Positions 1 through 8,104 of a DNA stretch of 64,000 nucleotides are shown piece after piece (positions within the stretch are counted from its first letter, which is position 1; the number at the start of each line of letters is the position of its first letter). The notes under the pieces were generated by a model, which saw only the letters and a list, made by a program, of their open reading frames with translations, was not told the DNA's origin and did not search any database. The translations under genes and the position numbers were made by a program. The stretch is from Pantoea sp. GD03673 (GTDB lineage: Bacteria > Pseudomonadota > Gammaproteobacteria > Enterobacterales > Enterobacteriaceae). The stretch covers positions 60,840 through 124,839 of the forward strand of contig NZ_JAOCKJ010000010.1 of the NCBI RefSeq assembly GCF_029844725.1, in the 5' to 3' direction.

Positions 1-1009
1 GCAACAAACGCTCGGTGAGATGGTTACCGATAAAGCCGTTAACACCGAGGATCAGTACGCGGGTGCGGCGCTGCAGCGCCGACTGCGGCTGTGAATAGAG
101 CAGTGCGCCTGGCACCATGCCCAGGCTCTGCGCCAGCTGGCTGCCGTTCATGTAAACGCCATGCTCAGACTGTCCGGTCTGGATCTCCAGCGCGCCCTCA
201 CCACAGGCGATAAGAAACGGCTGTTTAGAAATGACAGTGCCCGGCTTCGCCTGATGCGGCTGCGGATGAACCCGGCTCTTCCAGACGATAAATTTAACCG
301 AACCGGCAAAGGCGAATGCGCCAGGCCAGGGATCGGTGACCGCTCTGACCAGATTGTGAATGACCTGAGCAGGCTGATTCCAGTCAATGCGGCCATCCTC
401 GGCCGAACGACCGCCTACGCGGGTTGCCTGACGCTCATCCTGTGGCCACTCACTGACATCACCGTGCCGCAGGCGAGGCAGTATGTCGCTCAGCAGCTGC
501 CCGGCAGCCTGGGTTAATTTTCGATGCAGCGTCAGCGCATTGTCCTGATCGTCAATGGTCACCTTCTGCTGCGCCAGAATATTACCGGCATCCGCACGCT
601 TCACCATGCGATGCAGCGTGACGCCCGTTTCCTGTTCGCCATTGACCAGCGCCCAGTTCAGCGGTGCCCGGCCGCGGTATTTTGGCAGCAGCGAACCATG
701 CAGGTTAAAGGCACCCTTCCTGGCACATTGCAGGATCTCATCGCTCAGCAGATGGCGATAGTAGAAGGAGAAGATCATCTGTGGTGCCATGGTACGGATG
801 CGGTCAAGCCAGATCGGATGATTCGCCTCATCCGGCGCATAGACCGGAATGCCGTGCTCTGCCGCCAGACGGGCAACGGAGCCGAAAAAGTGATTTTCGG
901 TCGCCACATCATTGTGCGTAAAAATGGCGGTGATCTCATAGCCTGCATTCAGCAGAGCATTGATGCCGACACAGCCCATGTCGTGATAGGCGAAAACAAC
1001 GGTCTTCAT
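1..1009 (-). CDS. arnA: Bifunctional UDP-L-Ara4N formyltransferase / UDP-glucuronate decarboxylase ArnA (partial)
   Basis: The reverse strand encodes the first ~336 residues of ArnA; the 3' end is outside the window. It starts [15 protein letters not shown], runs through the N-terminal formyltransferase fold (HLHGS-type segment [16 protein letters not shown] and the [14 protein letters not shown] stretch) and reaches the start of the decarboxylase Rossmann domain ([18 protein letters not shown]). ArnA oxidatively decarboxylates UDP-GlcA and N-formylates UDP-L-Ara4N in the cytoplasm for lipid A modification. Its ATG overlaps the arnC stop in ATGA, so it is translationally coupled as third gene of arnBCA. 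Family assignment is firm; only the truncation by the window edge limits it. Confidence 0.95.
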   Translation of the reverse strand, partial: MKTVVFAYHDMGCVGINALLNAGYEITAIFTHNDVATENHFFGSVARLAAEHGIPVYAPDEANHPIWLDRIRTMAPQMIFSFYYRHLLSDEILQCARKGAFNLHGSLLPKYRGRAPLNWALVNGEQETGVTLHRMVKRADAGNILAQQKVTIDDQDNALTLHRKLTQAAGQLLSDILPRLRHGDVSEWPQDERQATRVGGRSAEDGRIDWNQPAQVIHNLVRAVTDPWPGAFAFAGSVKFIVWKSRVHPQPHQAKPGTVISKQPFLIACGEGALEIQTGQSEHGVYMNGSQLAQSLGMVPGALLYSQPQSALQRRTRVLILGVNGFIGNHLTERLL

Positions 1010-1989
1010 GATTGAGTATCCTGTACAGAAGGCTCTTCAGGAGCCTGAACAATGCGTTGAACGAAATAGCGCGGACGCGCGCGAACGTCGTTGTAAATGC
1101 GCCCGATGTACTCCCCGAGCAGTCCCATACCCACGAACTGGGCACCGATAAACATGAACAGCACGGCGAACAAGACAAAGACGCCATCACCCGCCCAGGC
1201 CGCACCAAAAAAGAGGCGCAGCACGAGCAGCACCAGCGAGAAAGCAAAGCCCGAGAGCGCAATCAGGCTGCCGACCACGCTGAGCAATCGCAGCGGCGTG
1301 GTCGTCAGACAGGTCACCAGGTCGTACATCAGGTTGATCAGGCGCATAAAGCTGTATTTCGAATCGCCAAAAGCCCGCTCGGCGTGGATCACCGGCAGCT
1401 CCAGGGTGTGACGGGCAAAGGTGTTGGCCAGAATCGGAATGAAGGTGCTGCGCTCATGGCAATTGAGCATCGCTTCGACGATGTGGCGGCGATAGGCGCG
1501 CAGCATGCAGCCGTAATCACCCATCGCTTTACCGGTGACCCGCTGAATCAGGCGGTTGAGCGTGCGTGAGGCTTGACGACGAAACCAGGTGTCCTGTCGC
1601 TGCTGCCGGACGGTGCCCACGACGTCATACCCCTGACGCGCAGCCTCTACCAGTCTCGGGATCTCTTCCGGCGGATTCTGCAGATCGGCATCCAGGGTAA
1701 TAATCAGGTCGCCCCGGACCTGGCTGAATCCGGCCATGATGGCGGAGTGCTGACCGTAGTTGCGGTTAAGCAACACGCCCGTTATGCGGCTGCCGGGAAC
1801 CGTGGCGGCCTGTTCGATCAGTTCGGCAGAGCGGTCACTGCTGCCGTCATCCACCAGCAGAATTTCATACTCAAGGTTGATGGAGTCACAGGCGGCACAG
1901 GTGCGCTGCATCAGCGCTGGCAGGCTCTCCTGCTCGTTATAGACCGGGATCACCACGGACAACATATTGATCGGTTTGCTATCGCGCAT
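1006..1989 (-). CDS. arnC: Undecaprenyl-phosphate 4-deoxy-4-formamido-L-arabinose transferase ArnC
   Basis: A GT2 glycosyltransferase of 327 residues (E. coli ArnC is about 322). The N-terminal half carries [14 protein letters not shown] and the DxD-type [11 protein letters not shown]; two C-terminal membrane helices ([20 protein letters not shown] and [20 protein letters not shown]) anchor it in the inner membrane. It moves L-Ara4-formyl-N from UDP to undecaprenyl phosphate. I chose the ATG at 1989 (MRDSKPIN) because it has GGGAG 7 nt upstream and starts 1 nt after the arnB stop; an in-frame ATG at 2010 would overlap arnB by 20 nt. It is coupled to arnA through an ATGA overlap. Confidence 0.95.
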   Translation of the reverse strand: MRDSKPINMLSVVIPVYNEQESLPALMQRTCAACDSINLEYEILLVDDGSSDRSAELIEQAATVPGSRITGVLLNRNYGQHSAIMAGFSQVRGDLIITLDADLQNPPEEIPRLVEAARQGYDVVGTVRQQRQDTWFRRQASRTLNRLIQRVTGKAMGDYGCMLRAYRRHIVEAMLNCHERSTFIPILANTFARHTLELPVIHAERAFGDSKYSFMRLINLMYDLVTCLTTTPLRLLSVVGSLIALSGFAFSLVLLVLRLFFGAAWAGDGVFVLFAVLFMFIGAQFVGMGLLGEYIGRIYNDVRARPRYFVQRIVQAPEEPSVQDTQS

Positions 1990-1990
1990 C

Positions 1991-3127
1991 TCAGGCTCCC
2001 GCAATGTCATGTAAAGCCTGAATTACGCGGTCGACATCCTGATCCGTCATTGACGGAAACAGCGGAATCGAACACATCTGCTGACTGTTACGTTCACTGG
2101 CGGGCAGGCGCAGATCGGGGTAGCGCTCGCGGTAATATTTGTGGGTGTGCGCTGCACGAAAATGCAGGCCGCTGCCGATGTTCTGCGCCTTCAGCGCCTG
2201 CATAAAGGCATCGCGAGACAGTCCGCAGCGTTGCTCATCAATACGGATAATAAACAGGTGCCACGCATGCTGATGTGACCCTGCTGGCAGAGAGAGTGGC
2301 GTGAAAGGCAGCGAGCGCAGCGCGTCAAGATAGCGTTCGGCAATCTCACGGCGGCGAGCAATAAAACCCGGCAGTTTCTGTAACTGCACCAGCGCAATCG
2401 CTGCGCTGATATCGGGCAGATTGTATTTAAAGCCGGGCATCATCACTTCCGCCTGCGGCAGACGCCCCTGCGTCTGTCGATCAAACGCATCCACCGCCAG
2501 GCCATGAAACTTCAGGCTGCGGATACGATCGGCAAGCGCGGCATCATCGGTTACCACCAGGCCGCCTTCTGCGCAGGTGATGTTTTTGATAGCGTGGAAA
2601 GAGAAAATTGCCGTGCCGCGATGCCCGACCGGCTTGCCATGATACGTCGTGCCCACCGCGTGAGCCGCATCCTCAATGATGGCGATGCCATGCTGCTCAG
2701 CAAGCTGATAGATTGGTGCGATATCGGCGGGCGCACCGGCGTAATGCACCGGAATAATGGCGCGGGTGCGGGGCGTAATGGCCTGTGCTATCAGTTCTGC
2801 CGTTACCATCAGGTTGTCAGGATCGACATCAATCATCACAGGCGTAGCGCCCAATAGCGTGATCAGGTTCAGGGTAGAGACCCAGGTCATGGACGGCGTG
2901 ATCACTTCATCGCCAGGCCCGATTCCCATCGCCATCAGCGTGACATGCATTCCGGCCGTGGCAGAGCTCACTGCAATGGCATGCTGGTTGCCCGTCAGCT
3001 GAACAAAAGCCTGCTCCAGTTCAGCGCATTTCGCCCCGGTTGTTATCCATCCGGAATCGAATACCGCTTTAACAGCAGCCAGCTCCTCATCACCGAATGA
3101 AGGGCGGGAAAATGGCAAAAAATCCAT
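1991..3127 (-). CDS. arnB: UDP-4-amino-4-deoxy-L-arabinose--oxoglutarate aminotransferase ArnB
   Basis: A PLP-dependent DegT/DnrJ/EryC1-family aminotransferase of 378 residues (family about 379). It begins [19 protein letters not shown] and contains the PLP lysine context [15 protein letters not shown] and the [10 protein letters not shown] segment. It makes UDP-L-Ara4N from the 4-keto sugar with glutamate as donor. The start at 3127 matches the family and has AGGAG upstream; an upstream in-frame start (3220) would add an unconserved 31-residue extension. It is the first gene of arnBCA; a PmrA-type promoter candidate lies about 140 nt upstream of the ATG. Confidence 0.95.
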   Translation of the reverse strand: MDFLPFSRPSFGDEELAAVKAVFDSGWITTGAKCAELEQAFVQLTGNQHAIAVSSATAGMHVTLMAMGIGPGDEVITPSMTWVSTLNLITLLGATPVMIDVDPDNLMVTAELIAQAITPRTRAIIPVHYAGAPADIAPIYQLAEQHGIAIIEDAAHAVGTTYHGKPVGHRGTAIFSFHAIKNITCAEGGLVVTDDAALADRIRSLKFHGLAVDAFDRQTQGRLPQAEVMMPGFKYNLPDISAAIALVQLQKLPGFIARRREIAERYLDALRSLPFTPLSLPAGSHQHAWHLFIIRIDEQRCGLSRDAFMQALKAQNIGSGLHFRAAHTHKYYRERYPDLRLPASERNSQQMCSIPLFPSMTDQDVDRVIQALHDIAGA

Positions 3128-3276
3128 GCTAAAACTCCTGCAAATCAAACCCATAAACTGTCGCGCGTTGTTAATCGGGCACAACGCCGGAAAATAACTG
3201 GAATAGCGATTTAACGACATCCGGCATTCGTGTTACCCATAACAAATTTTTGGTTATGGCATTAAAACCCGGACGG

Positions 3277-3316
3277 TAAATACAAGCTAACGCATGAAAG
3301 TTAACTGAACATTAAA
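3277..3316 (-). promoter_or_regulatory. Candidate arnB promoter with PmrA-like box
   Basis: Read on the minus strand: TTTAAT (3316-3311), GTTCA, GTTAAC (3305-3300), exactly 17 bp, then TATTTA (3282-3277) as -10. The layout copies known PmrA-activated promoters, where a YTTAAK-N5-YTTAAK box replaces the -35. The first half-site is perfect and the GTTCA spacer equals, from memory, that of the Salmonella pmrC box; the second half-site keeps only the TTAA core. Predicted leader about 140 nt. Confidence 0.5.
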
Positions 3317-3357
3317 TGAATAGTTTTATTACAATAAATTCAGGGAGGGTTAAGTTG

Positions 3358-3420
3358 ATGAATACTGAAAAAGTTCATTCTTATTTCAATAATATTTATC
3401 CTGCCCTCAGTTCTTTTTGA
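3358..3420 (+). CDS. Possible 20-residue peptide with strong ribosome binding site
   Basis: An ATG preceded by GGGAGG with a 9-nt spacer opens a 20-codon frame starting MNTEKVHSYF and ending ALSSF. It could also start in frame at 3316 (34 residues) without a recognisable ribosome binding site. It is on the strand opposite arnB and upstream of the yceI-like gene, too far (380 nt) for simple coupling. I do not recognise it. The only support is the Shine-Dalgarno, so this is a low-confidence small-gene candidate. Confidence 0.2.
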   Translation: MNTEKVHSYFNNIYPALSSF

Positions 3421-3618
3421 TTTATTGATATTTTGTTTAAAAACAGCAAGCCAGCCCGCTGTCAGTCCAGGTTGAGCCTGTCTGGGACATCCCCCCTCAA
3501 GTGCCCCCCTTAACGCACTGATTTTTTTCCAGCTAATTCCAGCACCCCACGGCAGCTCGAAAAAATGAAAAACAGCGCCTGATCGGGCGTCAGAAAAAGG
3601 GCAACCTAATAAAGCCGC

Positions 3619-3635
3619 CTTAATGTATTCTTAAT
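3619..3635 (+). promoter_or_regulatory. Perfect PmrA (BasR) box upstream of the yceI-like gene
   Basis: CTTAAT-GTATT-CTTAAT is an exact direct repeat fitting the YTTAAK-N5-YTTAAK consensus for PmrA. It lies 167 bp upstream of the ATG at 3803 and points toward it. No good -10 sits 17 bp after the second half-site; GATTAT (3642-3647) is 17 bp after the first. It is 490 bp from arnB in the opposite orientation, with no matching -10 there. Confidence 0.55.
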
Positions 3636-3802
3636 ATTTCTGATTATTAATACTCCGCCTCCGAAATAATCATTACACACGGGTGAACCTCAGGTGACAG
3701 TCAACTAATATCTGTCAGATTATCTTTGCCGGTGTGGTAAAACAGGCATAATAAAATCGTGATTCAGGCGTTAGGGTCTGGCCTGCCAACAAGAGAAAAT
3801 CC

Positions 3803-4369
3803 ATGATACGTGCCGCCTGTTTATGCACTCTGTTTGCCCTGACCAGTCCGGTGCTTTACGCCGCGCCGGTAACCTACGCCATTACCCCTGACAAGACGTT
3901 GATTGGACTGTCATGGCGTGCCTTTGGTCATGACTTTTCGCAGGCCAGACTGCAGGGCGTGACCGGCACAATAACGCTCAATCCTGATGAAGATCGGGAC
4001 GACCGTATCGAAGTGACGATTCCGGTGGGAACGCTGGTCGCCTCGAACAGCCTGTTGACCTGGCAGCTGAAAAGTGACCTGTTTTTTGATGCAGAACGGT
4101 ATCCGCGTATTCATTTCGTCAGCAGTCGCGTGGCTTCACTGGGTGGCGGGAATTACCGGATTTTTGGCGAACTGACGGTTAAAGCTGTCAGTCGGCCAGT
4201 GGTGATGCTGGCCTCGCTGGACGGGAATAAGACAATTGATCCTGCTTCTCGCTCGCTGGCGTTGCATGCCTCCACGGCTATCTCCCGCTCTGCCTTCGGT
4301 ATGGATCGGCTGGTTGGGGTGGTTGACGATCGTGTAAATATCGCGCTGACGATTGCCGCACAGCGGTGA
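3803..4369 (+). CDS. Exported YceI-family protein
   Basis: 188 residues with a Sec signal peptide (hydrophobic CLCTLFALTSPVLYAA, cleavage probably after residue 21 in YAAP). The mature part is one YceI lipocalin-like domain: the opening YAITPDKTLIGLSWRAFGHDFS, the IEVTIPVGTLVASNSLL strand, the hallmark DLFFDAERYPRIHFVSS and a closing RLVGVVDDRVNIALTI. Family members bind isoprenoid-type lipids in the periplasm; the ligand here is unknown. The gene is monocistronic. A perfect PmrA box upstream suggests a link to envelope stress responses, which is inference. Confidence 0.85.
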   Translation: MIRAACLCTLFALTSPVLYAAPVTYAITPDKTLIGLSWRAFGHDFSQARLQGVTGTITLNPDEDRDDRIEVTIPVGTLVASNSLLTWQLKSDLFFDAERYPRIHFVSSRVASLGGGNYRIFGELTVKAVSRPVVMLASLDGNKTIDPASRSLALHASTAISRSAFGMDRLVGVVDDRVNIALTIAAQR

Positions 4370-4393
4370 CAGCCGCGCTGACTGTCACCGCTG
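4361..4393 (+). terminator. Hairpin overlapping the stop of the yceI-like gene
   Basis: CAGCGGTGACAG (4361-4372), 9-nt loop, CTGTCACCGCTG (4382-4393): a perfect 12-bp stem that contains the TGA stop. No U-run follows, so it may be a transcript end stabiliser rather than a classical terminator. Confidence 0.5.
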
Positions 4394-4479
4394 TGCATGT
4401 CGTTGCCATCCTGAAGCGAAGCGAAACAGCATCACTTTGCTTGTCGGCCAGCGTTTCAGCACGCAGCTTTCATGCGGAA

Positions 4480-5493
4480 TCAGATCAGCACCTTCTCCAC
4501 CTGACAGAAGCGCCTTTCTGCCAGGGAGATCACCGCGGCTTCCGCAATTGCCTGTGCTTTCAGGCCATCTTCCAGGCCAGGCAAATCGTCAACCTGTTCA
4601 CCGTTCAGCGATCGGATAAAGGCATCCAGATGAGCATAATAGGTTGGCTGTACCCGGCTGAACCAGTCGGGCAGCAGCCCGGGCTGCTGAATCTGCGCGC
4701 CCTGATAACAGCTGACTCCGCGCTGCGGCTGCGAGGCCGATTCCAGCATTCCGTTTGCCCCCATCACGCTGATGCGCTCGTCATAGCCATAGCCGGTGCG
4801 GCGGGCATTATCGAGCTGGGCCAGCGCCCCACTCTGTAGCCGCAACAGCAGCGTACTGGTGTCCACGTCAGCAAAATCGCTGATCGAAGGCAGAGCCAGC
4901 GCAGCCCCCATCGCCGCCACCTCCGTCACCTCCTCTTCTGTCAGCCAGCGCAGCAGGTCAAAAAAGTGGATAGCCTGATCGCGCATCTGTCCGCCGGACG
5001 CCTGAAGATAGGCTAACGGTGGCATGGCTGAAGACCGGCAGACCATCTGAATCAGTTCCGCCGTGCCAATCCGTCCCTGGCGGAGTTGCTGCTTAAGCTG
5101 CTGATGACTGACATCAAAACGGCGATTAAACCCCACCGTGACCGGCACGTTATAAGGCAGGACATTAGCCACTGCCGTGCGGGCGCGCTCCAGCGACAGA
5201 TCAACCGGCTTTTCACAGTAGATTGCTTTACCGGCGCGGGCGGCGGCTTCCAGTAGATCGGCATGGGTTGGCGTTGCGCTGGCAATCAGCACCATGTCTA
5301 TCTGAGCATCATTTATCGCCTGCTGGACAGATGCGTCACGGGCACCAAAACGTGTCGCAAACGCGGCAGCGCGCGCAGGCTCCGCATCCGCAACCCACAC
5401 CAGTTCAGCCGCGGGATGCGCCTGAAGATTAGCCGCATGAACGTCGCCAATAAAGCCACACCCGAGCAGGGCAACACGTTGCTTTTTATTCAT
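4480..5493 (-). CDS. Gfo/Idh/MocA-family oxidoreductase (inositol dehydrogenase-like)
   Basis: 337 residues. The N-terminal NAD-binding Rossmann domain has VALLGCGFIGDVHAANL and the family signature CEKPVDL near residues 98-104. The C-terminal half carries GGQMRDQAIHFFDLLRW, where the D and H spaced by four match the catalytic Asp/His of myo-inositol 2-dehydrogenases. The ATG at 5493 has GGAG 9 nt upstream. It is divergently transcribed from a LacI-type regulator, which suggests sugar- or polyol-inducible expression. No transporter or further catabolic gene is adjacent, so the substrate (inositol or another cyclic polyol) is not fixed by context. Confidence 0.85.
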   Translation of the reverse strand: MNKKQRVALLGCGFIGDVHAANLQAHPAAELVWVADAEPARAAAFATRFGARDASVQQAINDAQIDMVLIASATPTHADLLEAAARAGKAIYCEKPVDLSLERARTAVANVLPYNVPVTVGFNRRFDVSHQQLKQQLRQGRIGTAELIQMVCRSSAMPPLAYLQASGGQMRDQAIHFFDLLRWLTEEEVTEVAAMGAALALPSISDFADVDTSTLLLRLQSGALAQLDNARRTGYGYDERISVMGANGMLESASQPQRGVSCYQGAQIQQPGLLPDWFSRVQPTYYAHLDAFIRSLNGEQVDDLPGLEDGLKAQAIAEAAVISLAERRFCQVEKVLI

Positions 5494-5572
5494 TATTTGA
5501 ACTCCATCATAGTCCGGCAGAAAGCTGCACTGGCAGGATAACGCGGCGTTTTACACTACCGGCATGGTGTTT

Positions 5573-5588
5573 TGAGGTGTTTACCTCA
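5573..5588. promoter_or_regulatory. Inverted repeat, possible LacI-family operator
   Basis: TGAGGT-gttt-ACCTCA is a 16-bp interrupted palindrome that ends 12 bp before the regulator ATG in the divergent intergenic region. It overlaps the ribosome binding site region, fitting autorepression. It lacks the central CG usual for LacI operators. Confidence 0.3.
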
Positions 5589-5600
5589 GAGGAGGATGGC

Positions 5601-6608
5601 ATGTCGCTGAAAGAGGTCGCCCGGCGGGCAGGTGTAGGGCTGGCAACCGTGGATCGGGTGCTTAATGAACGTGGTGGCGTCGCACCGGAGACAGTCCACA
5701 GGGTATTACAGGCTGCGCGGGAAGTCGGGCTCAACCGCATTCTGCCGGAGGAGCATCGTCATCCGTGGCAAATTGAACTGCTGCTAAGCAGCAACGATTC
5801 GTTTTTCTTTCAGCAGCTGGCGCAGGATTTTACTGAAATCGCATCGAATCTGGGCTATCGCCGGTTAACGCTGCACCGCACATTTGTCCCCGAAGCGCAG
5901 CCTGAACGGCTGGCAAGACTTATCAGGCAAGGCGGTGAGCGGGATGGGTTAATCGTATTTGCCCATGAACATCCCGCTATTTATGAGGCGCTGGACCACT
6001 GTAAGACGCGTGGCGTGCCGGTGATCTCACTGGTCACTGATTTGCCCGGTGCTGCCCGGCTCTGTCATGTGGGGATTGACCAGATGCAGGCAGGACGCAC
6101 CGCCGCTCAGCTGCTGGGCAAAATGGTGCATCAGCCCGGCGAGGTGTTGATGGTCAGTGGACACCAGGACTACAGTGCGCATCGTCAGCGCATCGAAGGA
6201 TTTCGTGACCTGATAACCCGCCGGTTTCCTCATCTGCAGTTGCGCGACGTTCTGGCTGCTCAGGAAAATCGCGACGCACTAAGTAAGTTACTGGAGAAGC
6301 AGCTGGTTAAGAGCGGGAATCTGCGGGGAATCTACAACACCGGGCTGGGGAATACCGAAATCGGGCAGGCGCTGGCACGGCATCGCCAGCTGAATCAGTG
6401 CGTCTGGATCACCCATGAACTTTATGCCACCACCCGCACGTTGATGGCGCAGCAGAGTGTCGCGCTGACGCTGGATCAGAATACCCGACAGCATGCCCAG
6501 CTAGCGGTACAGCTGATGCTGAATTATCTGGAGCAGAAAGTACAACCCGATGAATATGCCAGTGGGAAAGTCGATTTCATGATTTACACCGCAGAAAATC
6601 TGACGTGA
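5601..6608 (+). CDS. LacI-family transcriptional regulator
   Basis: 335 residues from the ATG at 5601, which has AGGAGG just upstream; an ATG 24 nt earlier would add residues ahead of the helix-turn-helix. The N-terminus MSLKEVARRAGVGLATVDRVLNERG is a LacI HTH plus hinge, followed by a periplasmic-binding-protein-like effector domain (for example GLIVFAHEHPAIYEALDH and YNTGLGNTEIGQALARH). The HTH reads GVGLATVDRVLN, as in the subgroup with sugar-binding domains of the Peripla_BP_4 type. It is divergent from the Gfo/Idh dehydrogenase and most likely controls it; the ligand is unknown. Confidence 0.88.
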   Translation: MSLKEVARRAGVGLATVDRVLNERGGVAPETVHRVLQAAREVGLNRILPEEHRHPWQIELLLSSNDSFFFQQLAQDFTEIASNLGYRRLTLHRTFVPEAQPERLARLIRQGGERDGLIVFAHEHPAIYEALDHCKTRGVPVISLVTDLPGAARLCHVGIDQMQAGRTAAQLLGKMVHQPGEVLMVSGHQDYSAHRQRIEGFRDLITRRFPHLQLRDVLAAQENRDALSKLLEKQLVKSGNLRGIYNTGLGNTEIGQALARHRQLNQCVWITHELYATTRTLMAQQSVALTLDQNTRQHAQLAVQLMLNYLEQKVQPDEYASGKVDFMIYTAENLT

Positions 6609-6667
6609 GCAGGCCTTTAAATCAACGCATCCTCCTGATAATGTGCTGCGGCTTCGATAGATAGACC

Positions 6668-6690
6668 GGCCTTCGATAACCGGGAAGGCC
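6668..6690. terminator. Hairpin between convergent regulators
   Basis: GGCCTTC, 9-nt loop, GAAGGCC, lying between the LacI gene end (6608) and the convergent LuxR-type gene end (6847). No U-run; a weak terminator candidate for either strand. Confidence 0.3.
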
Positions 6691-6846
6691 TGAGAAAATT
6701 CATGTCTGCCTCTCAGTTAACTGCCTGAATCGTCTTAATGCGACAATCACGCAGGAACGCATGCCTTAAAGTAAACCTGACAGAGCAATGCGCAGATCAT
6801 CCGAAAATGAGGCTCAGGTAAAACAACGGTTTCAGGCAGCCGTTAA

Positions 6847-7485
6847 TCAGCCTTCATTGATTACGCCGTTATAGAGCTCCAGCAGGGAGAGATCATTGAT
6901 AAAAGCGTTAAATTCTTTATCGCCTTTCAGGGAAAACTTTCTCATCACATTATATTTATGTGCATAGATAGTTTTACTGGATAAATGGAGTCTTTTTGCG
7001 GCATGACCTGCGCTGTACCCTTTTTTCAACAGGCTGAGTACCTGAAGCTGTACAACCGTAATATGTGAATAATTGCAGTTCAGGCAATCCGTGGGGACGA
7101 ATCCTCCGGACCGCTCCTCCCTGGTGAGTAAAACCTCTGTGATTTTTTCAGAAATGAGGCGCACAGAGTCTTTACGGGAAAAAACAATCAGGGATTGATA
7201 GCAGACGGGCAGCTGACTGGCGATAATTTCATCTTTTTTGTCAACAAAGACAATGATCGCACTGCCCGGTTTCCGGTTACGGTATGCCGGATGACACATA
7301 TACAATCGCCATTTAGAGAAATTGATCAGGATAAGATCAGCTTTTTGTAACCTGTCATCCACTGAGCCTGATAAAAATTTCACATTAACGTCAGATAACA
7401 GAGCGCCCTCGATGATCTTTGAGATGCCCAGCTTAAAGTAGTAATTTCCATCAGTACAAAATATATTAAAATCCATTTTTTCCAT
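6847..7485 (-). CDS. LuxR-type HTH transcriptional regulator
   Basis: About 212 residues. The C-terminal third is a LuxR/FixJ-type HTH (ITVVQLQVLSLLKKGYSAGHAAKRLHLSSKTIYAHKYNVMRKF). The N-terminal part is a divergent receiver-like domain without a convincing phosphorylatable Asp (ADLILINFSKWR at the usual strand). Three in-frame ATGs compete (7497, 7485, 7476); I prefer 7485 because TTGAG lies 7 nt before it. AT-rich codon use sets it apart from the neighbours. It is tandem with the IprA-like gene (about 30 nt gap) and faces away from the export operon. Target genes are unknown; a role in controlling the adjacent export system is inference. Confidence 0.75.
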   Translation of the reverse strand: MEKMDFNIFCTDGNYYFKLGISKIIEGALLSDVNVKFLSGSVDDRLQKADLILINFSKWRLYMCHPAYRNRKPGSAIIVFVDKKDEIIASQLPVCYQSLIVFSRKDSVRLISEKITEVLLTREERSGGFVPTDCLNCNYSHITVVQLQVLSLLKKGYSAGHAAKRLHLSSKTIYAHKYNVMRKFSLKGDKEFNAFINDLSLLELYNGVINEG

Positions 7486-7513
7486 TGGGCATCTCAAAAG
7501 TTCAAATGAAAGA

Positions 7514-8104
7514 CTATGTGAATTTTCCGTTAACCAACGTAAGTTCGCCCTTTTCTTTTAGTTCTTTAAGCACTCTACAAATGGAACTTTTTGAAAGATG
7601 CGAGCTGTTTTCAATAAGATAAAGTGCAGAAAATCTTTTCTTCAGATGGGATGGGAGTTTTTCCCATCGATTAATCAAAGAAATGACCTCATCGTGAGAG
7701 TTACTTTTTGGCAACTGGATATAGTTCATTAAATCAGAATACTTGCCTGACAGAATTGCCATGGCATCATTGAACAGATCCCTTTCAAAGATGAGTCGCC
7801 ATAAAACATCGTACTCGATAAAACTGACTTTGCCATAATCGATTCTTTCCAGATAAACGGGAGGTTCATCCAGTGCCGGTGCTATACCTACAACGTGTGG
7901 CGCGCACAGGATATTGAGAACCTTACTCCCACCTTTTAGTTTAAGTAAAAAGTCGCCTTCAAGGATAAACATGACACGACGCACATTATCTTTCGTTAAA
8001 TGATAGCGACGCTTACCCCGGGAAATTTCATCTGGATTAGCAATTTGTGCATAGCCTGCTAATGCGTCGATAATCCTTTCATGATTTTTAGTCACTCTAT
8101 ACAT
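7514..8104 (-). CDS. Crp/Fnr-like regulator of the IprA/YaiV family
   Basis: 196 residues from the ATG at 8104 (MYRVTKNHERIIDALAGYA), preceded by TTGAG; a GTG at 8167 would give 217. The N-terminal half is a cyclic-nucleotide-binding-like fold (VRRVMFILEGDFLLKLKGGSKVL) without the canonical cAMP-binding RxS motif. The C-terminus is a winged helix (ALYLIENSSHLSKSSICRVLKELKEKGEL). The layout matches IprA (YaiV), known for influencing peroxide resistance. Very AT-rich, likely acquired. It shares orientation and probably an operon with the LuxR-type gene downstream. Confidence 0.7.
   Translation of the reverse strand: MYRVTKNHERIIDALAGYAQIANPDEISRGKRRYHLTKDNVRRVMFILEGDFLLKLKGGSKVLNILCAPHVVGIAPALDEPPVYLERIDYGKVSFIEYDVLWRLIFERDLFNDAMAILSGKYSDLMNYIQLPKSNSHDEVISLINRWEKLPSHLKKRFSALYLIENSSHLSKSSICRVLKELKEKGELTLVNGKFT

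Larger units (their letters stand above)
3128..3802. other. Long AT-rich divergent intergenic region between arnB and the yceI-like gene
   Basis: No ordinary gene. It holds the arnB promoter candidate, a perfect PmrA-type box at 3619-3635, and one short reading frame with a strong Shine-Dalgarno at 3358-3420 (listed separately). The rest shows no recognisable structure. Confidence 0.6.
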
